5,160 nucleotides of DNA from Betaproteobacteria bacterium. GTDB lineage: Bacteria; Pseudomonadota; Gammaproteobacteria; Burkholderiales; Burkholderiaceae_C. The DNA lies in the NCBI GenBank assembly GCA_009918225.1, contig RGEP01000144.1, positions 1-5,160 of the forward strand, given 5' to 3'. Numbering within the stretch: position 1 is the first letter of the stretch; every line of letters begins with the position of its first letter. This document shows, one piece after another, positions 1 through 4,982 of this stretch. The translations under genes and the position numbers were made by a program. Under the pieces are notes generated by a model. That model did not search any database. It was not told the DNA's origin and was given only the letters and a program-made list of their open reading frames with translations.

Positions 1-14
1 GGCCCGAAGCCCCG

Positions 15-45
15 CGAGGTGCGCAGCACCCGCGAGCGCACCTCG
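15..45 (+). promoter_or_regulatory. Stem-loop in the leader upstream of flp
   Basis: Bases 15-24 (CGAGGTGCGC) are perfectly complementary to 36-45 (GCGCACCTCG), giving a 10-bp stem with an 11-base loop. CCGAA at 4-8 can also pair with TTCGG at 48-52 and lengthen the structure. An alternative short hairpin, GGTGC 18-22 with GCACC 26-30, uses the same left arm, so the two folds exclude each other. Only a short T run (47-49) follows. It could be a weak terminator of an upstream gene or a structure in the flp mRNA leader. I see no convincing -35/-10 or -24/-12 promoter in 1-102, so the promoter may lie outside the window. Confidence 0.4.
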
Positions 46-90
46 GTTTCGGTTCGACCACGGCGGCCAGGACTCCATCACTCACATCCC

Positions 91-97
91 AAGGGAG
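91..97 (+). promoter_or_regulatory. Ribosome binding site of flp
   Basis: AAGGGAG ends five bases before the ATG at 103, a strong Shine-Dalgarno match at good spacing. It fixes the flp start at 103 even though the frame is open back to the window edge. It is the best ribosome binding site in the window, which fits a major structural pilin needing high expression. Confidence 0.8.
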
Positions 98-102
98 AAA
101 GC

Positions 103-267
103 ATGATCAAGTCATTGATGTCGAAGTTCTGGCGCGAGGAAGACGGGGCTTCGGCCATCGAGTACGGGCTTCTGGCGGCCCTGATCGCCGTGGTGATCGC
201 CACCAGCGTGGGCTCGGTGGGCACCAAGCTCGACACGGTCTTCAAGTCGGTGGTCACCGCACTGTGA
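103..267 (+). CDS. flp: Flp-family type IVc pilin precursor
   Basis: Major subunit of the Flp/Tad pilus, a thin fibre used for surface adherence and biofilm formation. The product is 54 residues, a usual size for Flp pilins. It has a short charged leader (residues 1-15, ending EEDG), then ASAIEYGLLAALIAVVIA. The prepilin cleavage site is therefore Gly15|Ala16, with Glu at +5 and Tyr at +6, the hallmark Glu-Tyr pair of Flp pilins. The mature protein would be 39 residues with a hydrophobic helix at about 16-38 and a short tail ending KSVVTAL. The start at 103 is chosen because AAGGGAG sits five bases upstream; the longer open frame back to base 19 has no pilin character. It is the first gene of the cluster, and the prepilin peptidase gene starts 109 bases after its stop. 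A strong hairpin just after the stop probably separates its mRNA level from that of the assembly genes. Family assignment is secure. Confidence 0.96.
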   Translation: MIKSLMSKFWREEDGASAIEYGLLAALIAVVIATSVGSVGTKLDTVFKSVVTAL

Positions 268-273
268 TGACCG

Positions 274-326
274 GGGTGCCTTGGCCGGCCCACGCCACCC
301 GGCGTGGGGTCCCGGCCAAGGCTCCC
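274..326 (+). terminator. Strong stem-loop after flp (partial terminator or mRNA-stabilising hairpin)
   Basis: GCCTTGGCCGG at 278-288 pairs perfectly with CCGGCCAAGGC at 312-322. Inside it CCCACGCC at 289-296 pairs with GGCGTGGG at 301-308 around a four-base loop (ACCC), with a three-base bulge at 309-311. That is 19 base pairs, and GGG 274-276 can add three more with CCC 324-326 across a T-T mismatch. It begins 6-11 bases after the flp stop. No T run follows, so it is not a classical intrinsic terminator. In pilin operons such a hairpin commonly attenuates read-through or protects the 3' end of an abundant pilin mRNA; that role here is inferred. Confidence 0.65.
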
Positions 327-335
327 GGGCCCATC

Positions 336-340
336 GGAGG
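336..340 (+). promoter_or_regulatory. Shine-Dalgarno-like GGAGG without a standard start codon, upstream of tadV
   Basis: GGAGG is a strong ribosome binding motif, but no ATG, GTG or TTG lies at normal spacing in any frame. The codon at optimal spacing (six bases on, at 347-349) is ATC, which is in frame with tadV. The first in-frame ATG is at 377, 36 bases after the motif. The motif is partly in the loop of a small hairpin (ATCGG 333-337 with CCGAT 344-348). It may be fortuitous, or it may load ribosomes for tadV. Confidence 0.35.
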
Positions 341-376
341 CAACCGATCAAACCCTCCCACGAAGCACCGCCGCAC

Positions 377-880
377 ATGAATCCCCAACCCGTTGACAGC
401 GCCAGCCTGGCGCACGCTTGGCCGGCCGCGCAGACCGTGGCCTGGGCCACCCTGGCTGTGCTGTTGCTGTGCTCAATGTGGGCCGACCTGCAAACACGGC
501 GCATCTCCAACCGCCTGGTGGCCGCTGGAGCCGCCAGTGCTGTGGCTCAGCAGCTGCTGCTGCCGCCGGGCCTGCACCCGGCCATAGGGCCCGCCTACGG
601 TACCCCGGGGGTCCTCATGGGCGCCATGGCCGCGGCCCTGATGCTCGCCGCCACCGCCGCCTTGTGGCGCCTGGGGTTGTGGGGGGCAGGCGACGCCAAG
701 TGGCTCACGGTGTTGGCCGCCCACAGCGGGCCCGCTTTGGTGTGGCCCCTGCTGTGGTGGACCGTGGTGGCCGGTGGCGTGTTGGCGCTGGTGTGGAAGG
801 CGATGAACTGGCGCAAGCCCATGCCCTATGCCCTGGCCATTACCGCGGGCGAGCTGGCCCTGGTCGCCAGCGCCCCGTGA
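377..880 (+). CDS. tadV: Tad prepilin peptidase (TadV/CpaA, A24 family)
   Basis: Inner-membrane aspartic protease that removes the leader from prepilins; here the expected substrates are Flp and the TadE-like pseudopilin. From ATG 377 the product is 167 residues, the compact size of Tad-type A24 peptidases, which lack the N-terminal cysteine/methyltransferase part of PilD. The two catalytic aspartates are visible: Asp37 in WADLQTRRISNRL at the end of the first membrane segment (about 20-36), and Asp106 in the GxGD motif (GAGDAKWL, 103-110). Further hydrophobic segments lie near 48-62, 77-98, 110-125 and 126-141. KPMPYALAI (147-155) matches the conserved 'PYaiAi' stretch near the C terminus. 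The frame is open from TTG 281, but that start lies inside the post-flp hairpin and would add 32 non-conserved residues. ATG 377 lacks a good ribosome binding site, so the exact N terminus is uncertain. It stops 52 bases before cpaB. Confidence 0.92.
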   Translation: MNPQPVDSASLAHAWPAAQTVAWATLAVLLLCSMWADLQTRRISNRLVAAGAASAVAQQLLLPPGLHPAIGPAYGTPGVLMGAMAAALMLAATAALWRLGLWGAGDAKWLTVLAAHSGPALVWPLLWWTVVAGGVLALVWKAMNWRKPMPYALAITAGELALVASAP

Positions 881-891
881 ATGTCGATCCC

Positions 892-919
892 TTGAGAACC
901 CTGAGTTGAGAACCCTAAG
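892..919 (+). repeat. Tandem duplication of a 14-bp unit before cpaB
   Basis: TTGAGAACCCTGAG (892-905) is followed immediately by TTGAGAACCCTAAG (906-919), identical at 13 of 14 positions. A degenerate GCGAACCCC follows at about 924-932, directly before the cpaB ATG at 933. The repeat fills more than half of the 52-base tadV-cpaB gap. It sits where the cpaB ribosome binding site must lie (AAGAGAAG at about 917-924), so copy number would change leader length but not the reading frame of any gene. Confidence 0.85.
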
Positions 920-932
920 AGAAGCGAACCCC

Positions 933-1859
933 ATGCCTGCACGCCCAATGTCCCGAACCCCGACCCATATCCCCTTCTTCCTGCGCCTGGGCAAGCCGCT
1001 TACCCTGCTGGGCCTGGCTGGGCTGGCCGGTGTGCTGGCCTTGGTGCTGGCCGCACGTTGGTTGCGTGCACAAACCGCCGACCACCTGCCGGTGGTGGTG
1101 GCCACGGCCGACATTCCCCTGGGCACACCGCTGGAAGCCACGATGCTGCGCACCGTGCCCTGGCCCCCAAGCGCCTGGCCCCAGGGCGCGGTGGCCGACC
1201 CGGGCGCCTTGGTGGGGCGCGTGGTGCGTACCCCCCTAAGCCAGCATGAACCGGTCTTGGAGGCCAAGCTGGCCGCACTGGGCTCGCGCGGCGGCTTGTC
1301 GGCGGCCATCACCCCGGGCAAACGGGCGCTGACGGTCAAGGTCAACGAGGTGATGGGGGTTGCGGGATTTGCACTTCCCGGCAGCCTGGTCGATGTGCTG
1401 GTGCACACCCAAACCGAGTTGGACCGGCGTGTGACCGACACCGCCTTGTCCAAGATCGTCTTGGAGCGGATCTTGGTGCTGGCCGTGGCGCAAGACGCCG
1501 CCCGCGACAGCACCGCCCCACGCGTGACCGGGGCCGTCACCCTCGAGGTAAGCCCTGAAGAGGCCGAAAAGCTCGACCTGGCCCGCAGCGTCGGGACCCT
1601 GTCCCTGGTGCTGCGCAACCCAGCCGATGCCGCACCCTCCCACACCCCTGGGGCTCGCAAACAAGACCTGCTGGCCCTGGCCCCTGTGGGCACGGCCAAG
1701 CAAGCGGCCCCAGATGGCGCAGCCATGACACGACCGCGCCGCGCGCCGCCCACCACGGCCACACCACCCGGTGCCGCACCCGCCCACACCAACGGGGCCG
1801 CAAAAGAAGACGGCGCCGAGTTGATTCGCGGCACACAGCGTGCGCCAGCTGTGTGGTGA
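933..1859 (+). CDS. cpaB: Flp pilus assembly protein CpaB/RcpC
   Basis: Periplasmic Tad component anchored in the inner membrane, thought to associate with the CpaC secretin; its SAF domain is often linked to glycan binding. The product is 308 residues. One N-terminal membrane segment lies at about 22-41 (LTLLGLAGLAGVLALVLAA). A SAF domain follows (about 52-113: VVVATADIPLGTPL ... GRVVRTPLSQHEPVL). The RcpC domain covers about 121-230 and carries the hallmark GVAGFALPGSLVDVL (142-156), KIVLERILVLAVAQ (174-187) and VTLEVSPEEAEKLDLA (202-217). After residue 231 comes an Ala/Pro/Thr-rich tail, then AELIRGTQR (295-303), matching the short 'IRG' motif at the end of many CpaB proteins. ATG 933 is chosen over the longer open frame back to 828, which runs into tadV; AAGAGAAG is a modest ribosome binding site. 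ATG 948 (MSRTPTH) is a possible alternative. The next gene starts 157 bases after the stop. Confidence 0.93.
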   Translation: MPARPMSRTPTHIPFFLRLGKPLTLLGLAGLAGVLALVLAARWLRAQTADHLPVVVATADIPLGTPLEATMLRTVPWPPSAWPQGAVADPGALVGRVVRTPLSQHEPVLEAKLAALGSRGGLSAAITPGKRALTVKVNEVMGVAGFALPGSLVDVLVHTQTELDRRVTDTALSKIVLERILVLAVAQDAARDSTAPRVTGAVTLEVSPEEAEKLDLARSVGTLSLVLRNPADAAPSHTPGARKQDLLALAPVGTAKQAAPDGAAMTRPRRAPPTTATPPGAAPAHTNGAAKEDGAELIRGTQRAPAVW

Positions 1860-2016
1860 GGGTGAGCCCCTTCTGCGCAAAGCCCCCCGGGCCCAACCCT
1901 TGCTGTGGCCGCACCCGCTGAACAGGCCTGTTGATAAGCAGGGGACAAGCCGTGGGCAACGCCCCTGCCCGCTGGGGATGAGCTGTTGACTTCCTGTTGA
2001 ACGAAAGAGAACCTTT
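1860..2016 (+). promoter_or_regulatory. 157-base gap between cpaB and cpaC with inverted and direct repeats
   Basis: This is the longest non-coding stretch in the window and holds no convincing gene. It contains a perfect 12-bp palindrome AACAGGCCTGTT (1921-1932), a hairpin with stem GCAGGGG 1938-1944 / CCCCTGC 1962-1968 (inner GCC/GGC pairs at 1949-1951 and 1955-1957), and three copies of CTGTTGA at 1928-1934, 1983-1989 and 1994-2000, the last two 11 bases apart. TGTTGATAA (1929-1937) read on the minus strand is TTATCAACA, one mismatch from a DnaA box, probably by chance. TTGACT (1986-1991) looks like a -35 box, but no acceptable -10 follows. A control region for cpaC is plausible but not shown. 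Confidence 0.45.
1938..1968 (+). terminator. Possible terminator-like hairpin downstream of cpaB
   Basis: The seven-base arms GCAGGGG and CCCCTGC are perfect and enclose a 17-base loop with its own GCC/GGC pairing. CCCC at 1962-1965 could instead pair with GGGG at 1974-1977, so two alternative folds exist. No T run follows, so termination would be inefficient at best. Confidence 0.3.
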
Positions 2017-3681
2017 GTGAGCTTCCAAGCCCTGATCGATTGCAAACACCTGACCCTGGCCCATGCTGCGCGCATTCGCCGCGTCACCGCTGCGGCCTGG
2101 TGGCCCGCGGCCCTGACGCTGGTGTGGGGCGCACAAGCGCTGCCGGGCCTTGCCCAACTGCCCCAGCGCCTGATGGTGCAAGCCGGCGCCTCCCAAGTGT
2201 TGACGCTGCCCCAGGCGGTTGAGCGCGTCTCGGTGGCCCACCCGGGTGTGTTGGATGTGGTGCTCACCGGCCCGCGCGAGCTGTATGTGCTCGGACGCGG
2301 CATCGGCTCGAGCAACCTCATGCTGTGGTCACGCGGCTCAGCGGTTTCGGTGATCGATGTGCGGGTGGAAATGGATGTGCGCGCCCTGCGTGAGCAACTG
2401 CAGCACCTGCTGCCCGAAGAAGGGGAGCTGCAGGTGCAGGCCGCAGCCGACTCGGTGGTCTTGTGGGGCACGGTCGGCCATGTGTTGGCAGCCGAGCGCG
2501 CGGTGGCCTTGGCGCAAGGCCATGTGCGCGCCTTGGCGCGCTTGGCACAAGCCCCCAGCACACCTCCGCCGGCTGGCCCTGCGTCGGCTGGCCCCGCGGG
2601 TGCAGCCATGGGCGGAGCCGGCGCCACCTCTCAAGCCCTGGGTGGCAGCCCACCGCATGTGATCAACCTGCTCAAGATTCGGCAACCCCAGCAGGTCATG
2701 CTGGAGGTGAAAGTGGTGGAGGTGTCGCGCAACCTGCTGGACCAATTCGGCGTCAGCCTGAACCTCAACCGCAGCGCCGGCTCAATGAGCTACGGCCTGG
2801 TCACCCAAGCTCTGCAAGACGTGTTCGGCCGCTTGAGTGTGGCCGGTCGCAACGGCAGCCTGTCGGTGGACGGCAAGGCGCAAGACGGTGCCCTGAAGGT
2901 TTTGGCCGAGCCCAATATCGTGGCGCTCAGCGGCCAGGAGGGCAGCTTCCTGGCGGGGGGCAAGGTGTTCATTCCGGTGGCGCGAGACACCGCCGAAGGC
3001 CGCGCCACAGTGACCCTGGAAGAAAAAGAGTACGGCGTGGGCCTGCGCTTCACACCGCAGGTGTTGGAAGGTGATGTGGTGCAGCTGCGCGTGGCGCCCG
3101 AAGTGTCCGAGCTCACCCGCACCGGCTCACCCTTCTTGAGCAGCGGCGGCGTCACCACGGTCCTGCCCAGCTTCACCACGCGACGCGCGGCCACCACGGT
3201 GCAGCTGCGCGACGGACAAAGCCTGGCCATCGCCGGCTTGATCAAAAACATCAACTCCGAAACGCTGACGAAGTTCCCCTTCTTGGGAGACCTTCCGATC
3301 TTGGGGGCGCTGTTTCGCTCCAAAGAGTTTCAGCAAGACCGATCTGAAGTGCTGTTCATCATCACGCCGCGCTTGGTGCAAGCCTTGCCCAGCGAGGCCG
3401 AACGCCTAAGCGCGTTGGAACCGGCCGAGGGCAGCCCAGCGGCGAGCCGATCGGCAGCGCCCCTGTTGAGCGAAGACCCGGCAGCAGCCCGCCGAGCACA
3501 GCGCCTGAACCCGCAGGCCGGCGAGGACCCTCGGCTGCCTGAGACGGTGTCGGCGCGCGAAGCCATGGGGGCGCGGCGCGGCGCGGCTGGCACCGGCGCC
3601 GGTGGCTCATCGGCTGAGCCCAGCTCTTTGGCGACGCCCACGGCCCCGCCGACCCCATTGGCCACGCCGCTGGGGCGCTGA
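2017..3681 (+). CDS. cpaC: Flp/Tad pilus secretin CpaC/RcpA
   Basis: Outer-membrane secretin forming the ring through which the Flp pilus leaves the cell. The product is 554 residues. An N-terminal export signal has a long n-region with RIRR (19-22), a hydrophobic stretch at about 25-41 and a likely cleavage near ALPGLAQ (41-47). Domains in order: pilus-assembly N-terminal domain about 50-117 (LPQAVERVSVAHPGVLDV ... LYVLGRGIGSSNLML), a BON-like region about 118-172, a Pro/Ala/Gly-rich linker 179-213, and the secretin core about 225-455 (VMLEVKVVEVSR, KVLAEPNIVALSG, FPFLGDLPILGALFRS at 420-435, EVLFIITPRLV). The last motif is the secretin signature. A low-complexity tail of about 95 residues follows (457-554). 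The start is GTG 2017 because a stop at 1987-1989 closes the frame upstream and no ATG precedes the signal; AAAGAGAA (2004-2011) is a weak ribosome binding site. The stop overlaps the next ATG (TGATG). Confidence 0.95.
   Translation: MSFQALIDCKHLTLAHAARIRRVTAAAWWPAALTLVWGAQALPGLAQLPQRLMVQAGASQVLTLPQAVERVSVAHPGVLDVVLTGPRELYVLGRGIGSSNLMLWSRGSAVSVIDVRVEMDVRALREQLQHLLPEEGELQVQAAADSVVLWGTVGHVLAAERAVALAQGHVRALARLAQAPSTPPPAGPASAGPAGAAMGGAGATSQALGGSPPHVINLLKIRQPQQVMLEVKVVEVSRNLLDQFGVSLNLNRSAGSMSYGLVTQALQDVFGRLSVAGRNGSLSVDGKAQDGALKVLAEPNIVALSGQEGSFLAGGKVFIPVARDTAEGRATVTLEEKEYGVGLRFTPQVLEGDVVQLRVAPEVSELTRTGSPFLSSGGVTTVLPSFTTRRAATTVQLRDGQSLAIAGLIKNINSETLTKFPFLGDLPILGALFRSKEFQQDRSEVLFIITPRLVQALPSEAERLSALEPAEGSPAASRSAAPLLSEDPAAARRAQRLNPQAGEDPRLPETVSAREAMGARRGAAGTGAGGSSAEPSSLATPTAPPTPLATPLGR
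2570..2594 (+). repeat. Short direct repeat in the cpaC linker
   Basis: CGGCTGGCCC occurs at 2570-2579 and again at 2585-2594, a 15-base period that keeps the reading frame. It encodes part of the Pro/Ala/Gly-rich stretch joining the N-terminal domains of the secretin to its core. In-frame expansion by slippage is a likely origin. Confidence 0.55.
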
Positions 3682-4982
3682 TGTTGGCGCCTGGCAGTTC
3701 GGGACGCTGCAGCGCACCGCGCAAGCGCCAGCGCGGCGCCTCGGCCATCTTGCTGGCCTTGTGCCTGCCGGTGATGCTGGGGCTGGTGGCCTTGGGCTGG
3801 GACCTCAGCCGCGCCTATGCCCTGAAGGCCGAACATCAAAACGCCATGGATGCTTGCGCACTGGCAGCCAGCTCGGCACTCACCGGGGCCAACGACCCGG
3901 CCGTGTTCGATGTGGCGCGAGCCTACGCCCTGGTCTTGGTGGACCCACAGGCCCAAGGCGAAGCTGCCCGGCCTGCGGCATCCATCAACCGTGTGTTCTT
4001 GCAATCCGAAGTGCCCACGGCCGCGTCCATCGAGGTGGCGTTCTCGTCCCAAATCGATGGACCTTTTGTGGCCGCCACCTCCACCCAGACCCTGGGGTTG
4101 TCGCCGGCACAGGCGCGTTTTGTGCGCTGCAAGCGCAGCGACACAGGCCGCGCCCTGTGGCTGATGCCGGTGTTGCAAGCCCTGGGTATTCCTGCGGCGA
4201 GCAGCATCTCGGTCACGGCCGAAGCCGTGGCGGCGCTGTCGGGTGCCCAAGAGGTGTGCGCCATGCCCTTGGCGGTGTGTGCCGCGCCCGGCTCGACCCA
4301 GGCCCAGGGCTGGGGCTTGGTCAGCGGGCGCCGCCTGACCTCGGTGGACAACCCCGCGGCCGGCTACGGCAGCGGCAACTTCGGCTGGGCCGATTTCACG
4401 CCCCCCAACGGAGGCGCCTCAGAGCTGGCCGCGCTGTTGCAAGGCCAAGGGGCCTGCGGCGTGCAGCGCGGCCAGTCGGTGGGGCAGCCGGGACAGGCAA
4501 GCTCGGTGGGCAGCGCGTGGAACACGCGCTTTGGCCTGTATGCCAACACCAACGAAGCCCGGCAGTCGCCACCGGACTACACCGGTTGGGGCTATGCCAC
4601 GGGCAACAACAACCTCAGCGACTACCTGATGCGCCGCGCTGCCCGGGCGTCCTTTCAAGGGCAGGTGGGCGGCGGCGTGGTGGCACTGACCAGCGCGCAG
4701 CATGCGCAGTGGGGCGCCCAACGCCGCCTCATCACCGTACCCATCGTCGATTGCGCGGTCTGGAACGGTGGCAAGGGCAGCGCCATGGCCAGCGTGCTGG
4801 ACCTGGCCTGCGTGCTGATGCTCGCGCCGGTCAAGACCGGCAGCCGCCCCAGCGGTGCGGGGGTGTCCAACAGCTTTGAAGTGGAGTACCTGGGCCGAGC
4901 CGGCGACCCGGGCGCGCCGTGCGCCACCAACGGTGCAGTTGGCGGCAACACCGGTCCTCTGGTTCCAGGGTTGGTTCAATGA
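3681..4982 (+). CDS. tadG: TadG-like Flp pilus assembly protein (Tad domain)
   Basis: Inner-membrane-anchored Tad protein, probably a minor or anchoring component of the pilus machine; its precise role is unsettled in the family. The product is 433 residues. The N-terminal Tad domain is clear: a basic start (RKRQRGAS, 14-21), a membrane segment at about 21-41, then DLSRAYALKAEHQNAMDACALAA (41-63), the usual pattern after the helix. The region after GASAI has Leu where prepilins have Glu at +5, so peptidase processing is unlikely. The remaining roughly 370 residues should be periplasmic. I do not recognise a von Willebrand A domain or a metal-binding DxSxS motif. Ten cysteines are present (10, 28, 59, 150, 193, 200, 259, 358, 377, 414), including the pair in CAMPLAVC. 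The C-terminal half is rich in Gly, Asn and Trp (GYGSGNFGWADF, GWGYATGNNN). ATG 3681 overlaps the cpaC stop by one base, and its own stop overlaps the next ATG by four, so it is translationally coupled on both sides. Confidence 0.85.
   Translation: MLAPGSSGRCSAPRKRQRGASAILLALCLPVMLGLVALGWDLSRAYALKAEHQNAMDACALAASSALTGANDPAVFDVARAYALVLVDPQAQGEAARPAASINRVFLQSEVPTAASIEVAFSSQIDGPFVAATSTQTLGLSPAQARFVRCKRSDTGRALWLMPVLQALGIPAASSISVTAEAVAALSGAQEVCAMPLAVCAAPGSTQAQGWGLVSGRRLTSVDNPAAGYGSGNFGWADFTPPNGGASELAALLQGQGACGVQRGQSVGQPGQASSVGSAWNTRFGLYANTNEARQSPPDYTGWGYATGNNNLSDYLMRRAARASFQGQVGGGVVALTSAQHAQWGAQRRLITVPIVDCAVWNGGKGSAMASVLDLACVLMLAPVKTGSRPSGAGVSNSFEVEYLGRAGDPGAPCATNGAVGGNTGPLVPGLVQ

Noticed and set aside
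2..103. Possible 3' end of an upstream gene in frame 2, with a stop overlapping the flp ATG
   Set aside because: The 33 residues before TGA at 102-104 show no recognisable family and the upstream sequence is missing. The leader hairpin also fits non-coding sequence better.
1929..1937. DnaA-box-like TGTTGATAA (minus strand TTATCAACA)
   Set aside because: A single near-match with no cluster of boxes, no AT-rich unwinding region and no replication genes nearby; likely chance.
473..1948. Long open frame of 491 codons on the minus strand
   Set aside because: It lies opposite tadV and cpaB, which have clear family motifs. Its translation is a compositionally biased Arg/Ala/Gly/Ser mix with no recognisable domain, as expected for an antisense shadow in high-GC DNA.
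1978..1989. Tiny ATG-AGC-TGT-TGA frame preceded by a GGGG run before cpaC
   Set aside because: Three codons only; a translated leader cannot be supported from sequence alone.
1986..1991. TTGACT resembling a -35 promoter element
   Set aside because: No -10-like hexamer lies 16-18 bases downstream, so a sigma-70 promoter cannot be supported.
1236..2627. Open frame of 463 codons on the minus strand
   Set aside because: Antisense to cpaB, the intergenic gap and cpaC, with no motif, no ribosome binding site noticed and biased composition.
3330..4250. Open frame of 306 codons on the minus strand
   Set aside because: Antisense to the cpaC tail and the TadG-like gene; His/Gln/Arg/Gly-rich translation without recognisable features.
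3602..4879. Open frame of 425 codons on the plus strand overlapping cpaC and the TadG-like gene
   Set aside because: It is a +1-type shadow of the TadG-like gene, Arg/Gly/Pro-rich throughout. The overlapping frame has a clear Tad domain and coupled start and stop codons.
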